Numbered from the stretch's first letter, positions 18,036-28,198 are shown. The stretch is DNA of 35,768 nt from Prorocentrum cordatum (GCA_963575745.1 CAUYUJ010000953.1:1-35768), one strand, 5' to 3'. Notes: generated by a model not told the origin, from the letters alone. Numbers and translations: made by a program.

Positions 18036-20525
18036 TGATCTGCGAGAGAGAGCGCGCGCTGCGCACTCCGAAGGGTGGGGTCCCCCCTTGGCTACCCCCC
18101 CCCCTTGGACCTGCCCTGCCGAAGCTCCCCCCTCCATTTTTGTCCGCCCCTCTGAAGCTACCACCCCCCCACCCTTTCGCGCTCCAGATGCTACCCCCAC
18201 TCCCCTCCCTGTCCAAAGGGGGCAGGAGGGACTCAGCTACCTCCGCCCCCTTGAACCTCCCCTGCCGGACCCCCCCCCCTCCTATTTTCTCTGCCCTTTG
18301 GAAGCTACCCCCCCCCTCCCCCCCCATTTCGCGCTCTGGAAGCTACCCCCTCCCCTCGCCCTCCCTTTCTGAAGGGGGGGGGCTTAGCTACCCCTCACAC
18401 TTTGAACTTCCCCTGCCGGAACCTCCGCCCCCATTTGGGCTAGCTCAAGGGGGAAGGGCTTGGAAGCCCCCCCCCCCCTGGCTCAAGGAAGGAGCGCAGA
18501 CGATCAAAAGAGCGCCGAAAACCAACAGAGCGCCGAAAACAAAAGAGCCACCAAAAACCGAAAGGGTACGAAAACCAGAGGGAGCCGAAAACCAGAAAAA
18601 CGACGAAAGCCCAAGGAGCGCCGCAAACCAACGATGCGCCGAGAAACCTAAGATGCCCCGAAAACCAAAGGAGCACCGCAACCCAAAGGAGCGCCGAAAA
18701 CAAAAGATACCCCGAAAAAACAAAAACGCGCCAACAAAAACAAACAACAAAAGCAACAAAAACTCCGAAAACCAGCCGGGCGCCGAAAACCAAAGAGACG
18801 CCGAAAACCACATGAGCGCCGAAAACCAGAGCAGCGCCGAAAACCAAAAGGGCGCCGAGAACCAAAAATCACCGAAACCCAAAGGGTCGCCGATCTTGAC
18901 AAGGACGCCGGAAGCCAAAGGGGCGCCGACAAAAGGGTCGCAAAACGCTGCCGAAAACCAAAGAGGCGCCGAAAACCAGAAGGGCACCGAAAACCAAAGG
19001 AGCGCCGAAACCAAAGTGGCGCCGAAAACCACAAGGGCGCTGAAAACCAAAGGAGCGCCGAAAACCGAAAGGGCGCGTCGAAAACCAAAGGAGCGACGAA
19101 AACCAAGAGGGCGCAGAAAACCAACAGGAGGACGAAAACAAACAAAACGCCGAACGCAAAGAGGTGCGCCGAAAACCAAAGATGCGCTGGAAACAAAAGG
19201 ACACCGAAAACCAAAGGAGCGACGAAAACCAAGGGGGCGCAGAAAACCAAAGGAGAACGAAAACCAACACAACGTCGAACGCAAAAATGTGCGCCGAAAA
19301 CCAAAGATGCGCTGAAAGCCAAAAGGACGCCGAAAACCAAAAGGACGCAGAAAACCAAAGGAACACCGAAAACCAAAGAGGCGCCGAAAACCAAAAGAAA
19401 CGACGAAAACCCAAGGAGCGCCGAAAACCAACGATGCGCCGAAAACCAAAAGGGCGCCGAAAAAAACAAGGTGGCGCCGAAAACCAAAAGGGGGACGAAA
19501 ACAAAAGGGGCGCCGAAAACAACAGAAGCTCCGAAGACGGACAGGGCGCTGAAAACAGAAAACATGAAAACCAATGGGGCGCTAAACCAAAGGAGCGCCG
19601 AAAGCCAAAGAAGCACCGAAAACCAAAGGAGCGCCCAAAACCAACGATGCGCCGAAAGCCAAGAAGGGGGCCGAAAAAACAAAGACGTGCCAATAACCAA
19701 AAGGGCGTCAAAATCCAAAAGGCGCCAAAAACATAAGAAAACCAAGGAGGTGCCGAAAACCAAAGAGCGCCAAAAACCAAAACGGCGCCGAAAACTGAAG
19801 GGGTGCCTTAAACCATAAGGGCGCCGAAAACTCAGAGGGCGCCGAAAACCAAAGGAGCGCCGAAACCCAAGAGGGCGCCGAAAACCACAAGGGCGCTGAA
19901 ACCAGTAAAAGGTGCGCAGAAAACCAAAAAGGCCGTCGAAAACCAAAGGAGCGCAGAAAACCACATGGGTGCCGAAAACCAAAGGAGCGCCGAAAACCAA
20001 AGAAGCGCCGAAAATCAAGGAAGCGCCAAAGGCCCAAAACGCGCCGAAAACCAAAGAGGCACAAGTATGCTGCAAACCAACGAGGCGCCGAAAAACCAAA
20101 TAAGAAAATAGCTTCGACCCCCCCTCCAGAGAGGGCCCTCCAGCTGGAAAAGCCAACAGAAGGTGGGGAGGGGGGGCAGCTTCGAAGCCCCGCCCCCCCA
20201 TTGGAAAGGGAAGCCCAGGCTCACCCCAGCAACAAAATCCAAACAAAAGGAAGAAGGGGTAGCTTCGGAAGCCCCCCTCCCTTTGAAAGGGGAGCCTGGG
20301 CTGACCCCGGGCCCCGAAAAGGGGGGGAGGGGGGGTAGCTTCCAGACCCCCCCCTTTCCCCACTTTGGCTAAGGACCCCCAGCTACAAAATGCATACAAA
20401 AAGGGGGGAAGGGGGGGGGGAAGCTTTGGAAGCCCCCCCCCCTTTCCAAGGGAGGGGGGGTAGCTTGAAGCTGGGGCCCCCCTTCTAGTGAGAAGTGCGC
20501 CACGAGCGCGCTCTCTCTGATCTGC
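18036..20525. mobile_element. 2.5-kb satellite block bounded by inverted repeats
   Basis: The left edge reads GATCTGCGAGAGAGAGCGCG then CGCTGCGCACT. The right edge (about 20494-20525) is its inverse with small gaps, AGTGCGCCACGAGCGCGCTC then TCTCTGATC. Inside each edge lie G/C-tract blocks of 370-440 bp in opposite orientation, with GGAAGCTACCCCCCC repeats on the left and GGGGGGGTAGCTTCC on the right. These enclose the 18-bp minisatellite. The symmetry suggests one unit, either a long-terminal-inverted-repeat element whose centre has been replaced by a minisatellite or a large palindromic rearrangement. No target duplication is apparent. Confidence 0.55.
18484..20105. repeat. 18-bp minisatellite, GCGCCGAAAACCAAAGGA-type
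   Basis: About 1.6 kb of imperfect 15-18 base units centred on GCCGAAAACCAAAGG, strongly asymmetric between strands (A+C rich on plus). Since the main unit is six codons, long frames persist: AENQKG/AENQRS repeats on the plus strand and FGFRRSFGFRRP or LVFGAPLVFGA repeats on the minus strand (frames over 500 codons). Their composition follows the repeat exactly, so I do not annotate them as proteins. Confidence 0.93.
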
Positions 20526-20540
20526 TGGCGCTCAGGAGCC

Positions 20541-20668
20541 GATGGGCGATCTGCTATTGGTGGGCTTCTTTCCCATCACCACCACCATAAGTAGGACGGG
20601 GGGGGTCCTCCTGCTCCTCCTCGTCCTACTTCTCCTCCTTCCCCTCCTCCTCCTCCTCCTCCTCCTCC
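20541..20668. repeat. CTC repeat running into an assembly gap
   Basis: After mixed sequence with CACCACCACC near 20577, a TCCTCCTCC/CTCCTCC tract (about 20607-20668) runs directly into the Ns. The gap therefore probably reflects an unresolved longer CTC tract. Confidence 0.85.
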
Positions 20669-20768
20669 NNNNNNNNNNNNNNNNNNNNNNNNNNNNNNNN
20701 NNNNNNNNNNNNNNNNNNNNNNNNNNNNNNNNNNNNNNNNNNNNNNNNNNNNNNNNNNNNNNNNNNNN
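20669..20768. other. Assembly gap, 100 N
   Basis: Exactly 100 ambiguous bases, the conventional placeholder for a gap of unknown size. Order and orientation across it depend on scaffolding. Confidence 0.99.
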
Positions 20769-20880
20769 AGGGGGGGGCCATTGGCAAAGGGGAGGGGGGG
20801 AGGGGGGGGCCATTGGAAATAAGGGGGGGCGGCCATTGGAAAAAGGGGGGGGCCATTGGAAAAAGGGGGGGTCCTACAGA
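20769..20880. repeat. GGGGGGCCATTGGAAAAA tandem repeat
   Basis: Four to five units of about 18-30 bases with the core GGGGGGCCATTGGAAA directly follow the gap. The array probably extends into it. Confidence 0.85.
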
Positions 20881-21330
20881 CCAATTACTTATGATGAGCT
20901 AGGACTCCTATAGGGCAAGCCTATTTGGAGAACTGTTCGCAATTGGCCTGGATCCGCCGCAGGGTAAACATGTGTTTTGTTTGGACGCTTGCGAGTAGGC
21001 GCTTTGCGAGTAGTGGAACGCGCTCGGTGAACTAGGACCTGGGCCTGGGCGAACTGAGAGCTGGCTGGGCGGAAGCCGACGACCCCAGGAGGAGTGGCGA
21101 GAGCAAACCGCTCCAGAGGTCCAGCATCGCAGACCCTTGCGATAACCTGGGAGGCTTCACACTGACGCGCGCTGGCCAGAACGCACACACGCGTCGCCCC
21201 TGAATCGCCTGGCCAGGTCGACGACGATGAAAGGGCACAGCCCGCAAGGATGACCCTGAAGTGTTGGAAAAAGTCCACCCGACATGATTGGAAGAAGGGA
21301 GGCCAACATAAACATAAACTTGCAAAGGTC
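20881..21330. other. Intergenic region, nothing recognised
   Basis: Mixed sequence with open frames on the minus strand but no motif, repeat family copy or RNA gene that I can identify. Confidence 0.4.
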
Positions 21331-21456
21331 TGCGCAAAGTTCTTGGATCGGCGCTAGACCCCTCTCTGGCGCACGGAGGCGCCGCCAGGGGGCTCAGCGC
21401 CGAGCCAAGAAATCGACGCGGAGTTCCAAAAGTGGATGTTCATGCAAATGCTTACT
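21331..21456. repeat. Family C interspersed repeat, copy 2
   Basis: It begins TGCGCAAAGTTCTTGGATCG and continues CTGGCGCACGGAGGCGCCGC, the same order as at 6126 and 27401. The final block is more diverged (GCGGAGTTCCAAAAGTGGAT). Confidence 0.55.
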
Positions 21457-22089
21457 TATATCATTCTTCGAATGCCTCCGCACAAGCAGTAATGTGTCTG
21501 CCATCGCCCCTGATTTGGCACACCCGAAACACGTACCAGAAAAACGAGTACGTTGCCCAACAACAACTGTTGTCCAACACCAGCAGCGGCCGCTGCTGGC
21601 CCGGCGACCCTGTCTCTCTGACGGACGAGGACCGTGGCGACGCCAACAGCGGGTCCTGCACAAAACCGCTGTCAGTCTTCGCTGCCATTTTTTCCACGAG
21701 CACCGACGCATGCCCAGCGCGCCCTCTCCGAGAGCACGAGGCCCCCGGGCCCGAGCCGGAGGACCGGGGGCGAGAGGGGCGCCCGAGCGAGGGGGGGCAG
21801 CCGAAGCGAGACCACGGTCTGAACCAGCCGCGACGCGCCACAGTGGTGCAGGAGTGCAGCGGTGAGCCACGAAGAGGCACCTCGACAACGCCACTGCGAG
21901 CACTCTCCCAGTAGGGCACGGCATCGCCATAGAAGCACACACACACACACACCTTGCACAGCTGCGCACCCGCGTGCCTCAGACCCGCCGCCGTGCCCCC
22001 TCCACGTGGAGGCGTGCTAGAATGTCAAGAGCTGCCTGGCAGGGTTTCTGTAATCTCCTAAGGCGCCCACCCCTCTCCCTGCCGCACCT
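21457..22089. other. Intergenic region with unrecognised open frames
   Basis: Minus-strand frames (for example 21969 to 21394) are open, and one contains MAAKTDSGFVQDPLLASPRS. I recognise no family. A CA run lies at 21937-21952. Confidence 0.35.
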
Positions 22090-24190
22090 CGTCGCGCGCA
22101 CCGCCCCTACTCCCGAGAGGTCCCTGGGAGGCCATGGCGCCTCGCTGGGGTTCCTGGGAGGCTTCCTTGACAGCCCAGGAGGCCCCCAAGACGGTCCAAG
22201 AGGGCCCCGAGTCGCCGAACGATCGCTCGAGGACGCCCAAGATGGCCTCAAAATGGCCCAAGGCGCCTCCAAGACGCCCCAAGATTCCTCCAAGAGGCCT
22301 CCAAAGAGGCCTCCAAAGAGGGCATCAAGATGCAAAAAAAAAATCCCTTTAGTGTTTGAAGGATTTGGGCGTTCTCGCCTTTTCTGCTTTCCAACATTCC
22401 AGGAGGGCCCAAGAGGGCTCCGTGACCACCCCAAAACGGACCAAGAGGCTTCCAAGAGGGCCCAAAGACGGCCTAAGAGCGCCCCAAGACGGCCAAAGAG
22501 GCGCCCAAGACGGCCCAAGAAGGCCCCAAGACAGCCCCAGAAAGGGCCCAAGAGAGGGAACACGCACCGAAGATCCGTGCCTTCCGCCCCAAGAAGCCCC
22601 CAGGAGGCTTCAAGAGGCGCCGAGGAGGCCCCAAGAAGCCCCTAAGATACCTCTAAGAGGCCCCAAGAAGCCCCCAAGAGGCCCAAAACGGGCCCCCAAA
22701 ACGGCGCCCAAGAGGCTTCCAAACTGAGGCCCCCGAGAGGCCTCCCACGAAATCCCAACGAACATCCAGTAGGCTTCATACCCACAACCCCGGCACGGTG
22801 GCGGGACTTGCTGCAAGCAGCTGGATATAGCTATACAAACATGTCTATATATCCGCCGCCCCCTGTCGATTCATCGCAGGGGTGCCTGGCGTGCTGAATC
22901 CTCTCGGTTTTGGTTTTGGTTCTTGTTCCAAAAGAACTCCCCCTGGGGCTCCGGCACGTCCCGCCGGCCACACGGTAACTGCATCAGTCAATGCCTGAAA
23001 CGGCCGTTTCGCTCGGGACATCCTCAAAAAATCGCGAAGATGGCCCAAGATGGCCTCCGAGTCCGCCCAAGATGGTCCAAGACGGCCTCCAAGACGGCCC
23101 AAGAGAGTCCAAGACGGCCCAAGATGCCCAAGAGGCCCCCCAGAGGCCTCCCAGACGGCCCAAGAGGCCTCCAAGAGGTCCTCCAGGAGGGCCCGAAGAG
23201 GCCGAAATCCTTGATTTGTCTTAGGCTTTTGAAGGATTTGGGAATTTGCTTCTTCTCGGCATTCCGACGGCTCAAGACGGCCCAAGAGGCCCCCAAGATC
23301 GCCCAAGAGGCCACCAAGAGGGCCCCATGACGGCCCAAGATGGCCTCCAAGACGGCCCCGAAGCGCCCCAAGAGGGCCCCCAGACGGCCCAGGAAGGCCC
23401 CCAAGACGGCTCCCGACGGCGTCAGACTTGCCAGGAACCCACCAAGATGGCCGAAGTTGACTCGAAGCTGGCCCAAGACGGCCCAAGAGGCCCCCAAGAG
23501 GGCCTCCAGAAAGGCCAGAAGAAGCCAAAAACCTTGATGCTCCTAAGGTTTTTGACGGAATGTGGCATTTCCTTCTTTTCGGCCTTCCGACGGCCCGAGA
23601 CGGCCCAAGAGCCACCGAAGATCGCCGAAAGATCGCCCAAGAGGCCTCCAAGATGGCCCCAGAACGGCCCAAGAGGGCCCCAAGACGGCCCCAAGAGGCC
23701 CCCAAGACGGCACGGGAGGCCTTTGAGACGCCCAAGATGGTCTCCAAGACGGCCCTGGAGCATTCCAAGAGGGCCCCAAGTCGGCCCAGAGAGGCCCCCC
23801 AAACGGCTTCTGACGGCGTCAGACGGACCAGGAGCCCACCAAGACGGCCGAACATGGCCCTAAGATGGCCCAAGACGGCCCAAGAGGCCTCCAAGAGAGT
23901 CTCCAGGAAGGCCCGAAAAGGCCAAAATCATGTATTTCGCATGGGTGTTTGAAGGATTGTGGCATTTGCTTCGTTTCGGCCTTCCGACGGCCCGAGACGG
24001 CCCAAGAGCCACCGAAGATCGCCCCCCCAAGAGGCCCCCAAGACGGCCCAAGAGGTCTCCAAGACGCTCAAGATGGCCTCCAAGACGGTCCAAGAGCCCT
24101 CCAAGACGTCCTCCAAGAAGGCCCGAAAGACCCAAAATGGCATCCAGACGGCCAAGATGACCTTCAAGATGCCCACGTGTTCCCCGAAGG
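22090..24190. repeat. GGCCCAAGAGGCCTCCAAGA-type higher-order repeat array
   Basis: Short words (GGCCCAAGA, GGCCTCCAAGA, CAAGACGGCCC) recur throughout. Superimposed are four copies of an AT-richer core: near 22340, 23205, 23527 and 23925. The last two share GGAATGTGGCATTTCCTTC-like text followed by CGGCCTTCCGACGGCCCGAG then ACGGCCCAAGAGCCACC. Copies 2 to 4 are about 320 and 395 bases apart. Frames on both strands are long (about 350 codons on minus, rich in LGPSWAVLG/GGLLGRLG) but follow the repeat. A less repetitive gap lies at about 22730-23030. Confidence 0.88.
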
Positions 24191-24299
24191 CTTTCCAAAC
24201 CGATTCGGGGAGCACATGGTCCGATAGCTTCGCATGTCTGACCTCAACGTTCGGCCACATAGACGCTTCCACAAAGGCAGGGGGCGGCGGTGATTCGCC

Positions 24300-24320
24300 G
24301 TAGGCGTCTTCGATATATGC

Positions 24321-24351
<31 letters not shown>

Positions 24352-24430
24352 CGTGTGTGTGTGTGTGAGTGTGTGCGTGCATGCATGCATGCATACGCAG
24401 ACACATGCATACATACATACATACATACAT

Positions 24431-24463
<33 letters not shown>

Positions 24464-24970
24464 TAGGCAGACAGGTAGACTGGCAGACAGACAGGCAAAC
24501 ATATACATATATATACAACTTCAATATTTCATACATGTCATACTAAACCATAAATTAGCATACTATGATATGGTTTAGTATGACATGTATGATATAGCAT
24601 GCCATAGTATAACAAATATTAGAAGGACATGGTATAAACTAGCACGCCATAGTGTAACATTTCGGACCGTATGCACAGATATACATATGTATATATATAT
24701 GCATACATACATGCATGCTTGTATATATACTTTCATATAGACATGCATGCAAACATGAATGTCTGCAAACATACATACGTGCATACATGATTAGATGCAT
24801 GATATAATTATACATACATGCGTACGCACCTGCAGGCGTACATGTATGCATACATGTGTGCATATATGCATGCAAATGTACAAACATGCATGCGTACATC
24901 CATACATGCATGCATGCGTACATACATACATACATGCATACATTCATGTATACATACATGCATACATACA
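24300..24970. repeat. Microsatellite cluster: AT, GA, GT, CATA/CATG, CAGA
   Basis: Consecutive short tracts are TATATA, GAGAGAGAGA (24339-24350), GTGTGTGT, GCATGCAT, then ATAC repeats (24411-24432) and GACA repeats (24433-24465). Beyond the hairpin at 24529-24592, further degenerate CATA/CATG repeats run to 24970. Confidence 0.9.
24529..24592. repeat. Perfect 24-bp inverted repeat with 16-base loop
   Basis: The arm at 24529-24552 (containing ATGTCATACTAAACCATA) and the arm at 24569-24592 (containing TATGGTTTAGTATGACAT) are exact reverse complements across 24 bases. The loop is AATTAGCATACTATGA. Two further related direct repeats follow (AGCATGCCATAGTATAACA at about 24596 and AGCACGCCATAGTGTAACA at about 24640). 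Confidence 0.95.
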
Positions 24971-24971
24971 T

Positions 24972-25420
24972 GATACCGGAGAAGAAACCCAAGCATGATC
25001 TTTTTAGGGCTGTAGGGCTATAGGGCTATATGGGCTATAGGGCTATTGGGTTATAGGATAATAGAGCTACAGGGTTATAGGGCTACAGGGCTATAGAGCT
25101 ATAGGGTATAGGGGTATAGGGCTATAGAGCTATAGGGCTATACTGCTATGGGGCTATAGGGTCATTGAGTTATAGGGCTATAGGGCTATAGAGCTATAGA
25201 GCTGTAGGGCTGTAGGGCTATAATGCTATTGGGCTATACGGCTATATGGCTATAGGGCTATAGGGCTATAGGGCACCCCGGGGTACCCGGGCACCCCCGG
25301 GCACGCCCGGGCACCCGGACACCCGGGCACCTGGGCACCCCGGGGCACCCGGGCACCCGAGCTGCGGCGAAAATCGGCGGCAAACCTAACCTACCCATAT
25401 GAATCCGCTAGGGCCCCAAT
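24972..25420. repeat. CTATAGGG repeat unit, copy 1 of a 450-bp tandem duplication
   Basis: It begins GATACCGGAGAAGAAACCCA, then about 250 bases of GGGCTATAG-type 9-mers with variants, then a GGGCACCCGGGCACC tract (about 25271-25360). It ends CGGCGAAAATCGGCGGCAAA then CCTAACCTACCCATATGAATCC. Confidence 0.92.
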
Positions 25421-25882
25421 GATACCGGAGAAAAACCCCAATCATAATCTTTTTAGGGCTGTAGGGCTATAGGGCTATATGGGCTATAGGGCAATTGGGC
25501 TATAGGGTAATAGAGCTACAGGGCTATAGGGCTACAGGGCTATAGGGCTATAGGGTATAGGGGCATAGGCTTAGGGCTGTAATAGAGATATAGGGCTATA
25601 CGGCTACAGGGCTATAGGGCTATTGAGCCATAGGGCTATAAGGCTATAGAGCTATAGAGCTGTAGGGCTGTAGGGCTATAATGCTATTGGGCTATACGGC
25701 TATATGGCTATAGGGCTATAGGGCTATAGGGCACCCCCGGGTACCCGGGCACCCTCGGGCACGCTCGGGCACCGGGCACCCGGGCACCCGGGCACCCGGG
25801 CACCCCCGGGCACCCAAGCACCCGGGCGTGCGGCGAAAATCGGCGGCAAACCTAACCTACCCATGTGAATCCGCTAGGACCC
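25421..25882. repeat. CTATAGGG repeat unit, copy 2 of a 450-bp tandem duplication
   Basis: The same three parts in the same order as copy 1: GATACCGGAGAAAAACCCCA start, CTATAGGG array, GGGCACCCGGGCAC tract, and the AAATCGGCGGCAAACCTAAC end. Small differences throughout show that the copies have diverged. Confidence 0.92.
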
Positions 25883-25944
25883 CTACAGAGGCGAGCTCTG
25901 ATGGGGGAACAGAGGCAAGCTCTGATTGGGGGATCAATGCGCAC

Positions 25945-26493
25945 ATGCACAATACATGCATACCTCTATAGATATATACACACGCATATATATATATATA
26001 CAAATATCTATACATACAAACATACATACATGCATACATGCATGCATGCATGCATACATACATGCATACATGCACATGCACATGCACATGCACATGCACA
26101 TGCACATGCATATGCACATGCACATGCACATGCACATGCACATGCACATGCACATCTACATGCCTGCATACACACATACATCTACATACGTGCATACACA
26201 CAAATACATGCGTGCATGCATACATACATGCATGCATGCATACATCAATTCCTGCATGCATATATACATACACTCGTATATACATACATTCATGTATGCA
26301 GTCATGAAAACCTACATGCACGCATACATACATACATGCATGCAGGCATGCAGGCATGATTACCTATATATATATATACACGTAGACCTATAATTACATA
26401 CACGCAACAGTTCATTCGTTCATTCGTACAAACATGCATACGTATACCTATAAACATAGGTATCTGGGCGTATACGTGTACACATCTATCTAT

Positions 26494-26528
<35 letters not shown>

Positions 26529-26545
26529 TGTAGATACACAAATAT
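25945..26545. repeat. Microsatellite cluster: CATA, CATG and CACATG hexamers, TA
   Basis: CATACATGCA repeats surround a regular run of ATGCAC hexamers (about 26066-26158, with one variant unit). A pure TA tract lies near 26498-26525. Met/His/Cys-rich frames on both strands are repeat artefacts. Confidence 0.93.
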
Positions 26546-27400
26546 CATAACATGCCCTATCAAAATGTCCCAAACAGTGCTTGCCCTCAGGGGTACTCAC
26601 CTCTCTCCTCAGGCGCAGGGCCCGCCTGCAGGCCTCGCGGCCCGGCGCTTATCCGTTGCCGCCCCACCTTTGTCCAGACACGAACCCCGCCTGCGGGCCT
26701 GGCGGCCCCGTTCCCGTCGGTCGCGACCGCCTCGCTGCACCCCTCGGCGCGCCACCCTTACAGACGTGCTGCAGCGAACTTTGGCGTGGTTCTGTCCGTG
26801 CAAAAGCCTAACACGGCGAACGAAAAACGAAGTGAATTTCGCATGGATGTTTTGTTAGTCTTCACTCCTGGGAAAAAAAAGCCGCGCGAAATTCACCTCG
26901 AAATCCGGAACGAAATTCTCCAGGACACTCCAAGCCCATCCTGTCATTTTCCGAACGAAGTCCGCTTTGCGATGTGGGCGCCATGACACCCCTCCCCTTC
27001 AGGAGACGTAAGACTCGGGTTCGGGGGACTTCCCCCAGGACAATTCTTCATCCTGTGTCGTTTTCTGATAATCCCAGGGCCCGTGGAGGGCTCCGGGAAG
27101 CCAAAAACGGCGAGAAACCTCAGGACGCGTTTCCCTCAGGACCCGCTTCTCCCATGGCGAGCTCCTTCGGGGAGACGTAAGACTCGGGTCCAGGGGGATC
27201 GCATTGGCCTGACGGGGCCACCACGAAGATGACGAGACCCAGTCTGAAATTTGACGCGAGCTCCCGCTAAAACATCCCACGAGAACTGGACCGTCCAAAC
27301 CCGGGACGCGCTCGTCAAAGAGCGTCGGCAGACCCGAGTTCCGGCGTGCTCGAGTTTCACGTTTCCTCGATTAAACCAGCAGCATACAGCCTGGATGTTG
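26546..27400. other. Region with two local direct repeats and no recognised gene
   Basis: CCCGCCTGCAGGCCTCGCGG (about 26621) recurs as CCCGCCTGCGGGCCTGGCGG (about 26687). GGAGACGTAAGACTCGGGTT (27002) recurs as GGAGACGTAAGACTCGGGTC (27172), 170 bases later. A plus-strand frame is open over about 26552-26986 without a recognisable domain. Confidence 0.45.
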
Positions 27401-27553
27401 TGGGATCGGCGCTGGACTCCGGTCCCTGGCGGGCGGAGCGCGCCCGAGGCGCCACCAGGGGCGCCAGCCCTGGCGCGCAGAACGCGCCAGGGATGGGGGT
27501 ATCTGCGCCCACCCAAGAGGCGCAGGCCTCCGAATGCTGGTGTGTACACCGGT
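27401..27553. repeat. Family C interspersed repeat, copy 3
   Basis: It begins TGGGATCGGCGCTGGACTCC, contains CTGGCGGGCGGAGCGCGCCC and ends GCCTCCGAATGCTGGTGTGT then ACACC. This matches the end of copy 1 (ACCTCCGAGTGTTGATGCGT then GCACC). It has an extra GCGCC-rich segment in the middle. Confidence 0.6.
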
Positions 27554-27777
27554 AGTCCTGATGCTGGGCGAGGCGCTTGGAATTGGGCCAACCACCTCAG
27601 GGCCACGGCCGATTTATCTTCAAGGATAAGGCGATTTCGGAAACCCTGAACCCAATAACGTTTTCGTCTCTTGGGGGCACCTCTTTTGCTTCCACCGCCT
27701 TCCTCCGAGCTTCCGCCAGCGGAGGCGGCCTCGTTTTACTTCTGCCGACCTTCCGCCGCCCTTCCGCCCCCTTACGC

Positions 27778-27937
27778 TTAGGTCGGGCATGTCCCCCTAT
27801 AGGCGGATGTTGGAGAAAAAACTAAAAATATCCGAAACATATTCAAATACATTCAAAAAATGCTCAAAAATCGTCCCCTGACTATTTTTTTACTGTTTTT
27901 GAGTTTTCCTCCTGCAGAGGGACAGGCCCGATTTGAA
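27778..27937. mobile_element. Family A inverted-repeat element, copy 3, complete
   Basis: It runs from TTAGGTCGGGCATGTCCCCC then TATAGGCGGAT to CCTCCTGCAGAGGGACAGGC then CCGATTT, about 160 bp. The internal AAAAATCGTCCCCTGACTATT matches copy 1 and the copy at 30949. Flanks show no clear target duplication, and the right end has acquired an extra base. Confidence 0.78.
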
Positions 27938-28035
27938 CTTGAGCCAAGGAAGAGATGCCAACTCCTTCGATCCTCGAAGGCAGGACCCTTAGATGGGATT
28001 TGCCGCCGACTGCAGATTCCGGGTGCAGCGCGACT

Positions 28036-28198
28036 CAAGGGGCCCAGGAACACCAATAAGCACACAAATAAACACACACACACACACACATACAATGCCC
28101 AGGATTCCCCACATTTTCCAATATTATCTGGGGGTTCGTCTTCCCCCCCACTTCCCATGTTTTCCGTTTTATTTTCCTGGGAGCCGACGATGACCTGT
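28036..28198. mobile_element. Family B interspersed repeat, copy 4
   Basis: GGGGCCCAGGAACACCAATA, a CACACAAATAAACACAC stretch expanded to a CA microsatellite, then TCTGGGGGTTCGTCTTCCCC and TTCCTGGGAGCCGACGATGA. The final TGTGTCTGTGTG segment is missing, so the copy is truncated at its right end. Confidence 0.7.

Noticed and set aside
18140-20399. Very long open frames on both strands (up to about 580 codons)
   Set aside because: They follow the 18-bp minisatellite exactly, are open on both strands and have periodic, low-complexity products.
22845-23894. A 350-codon minus-strand frame rich in Leu, Gly, Trp and Ser
   Set aside because: It is built from the GGCCCAAGAGG repeat. Overlapping frames on the plus strand are equally open.
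24972-25882. Telomere-like repeats (TAGGG words)
   Set aside because: The unit is CTATAGGG(C), not TTTAGGG, it is interrupted by variants, and it lies as an internal duplicated module.
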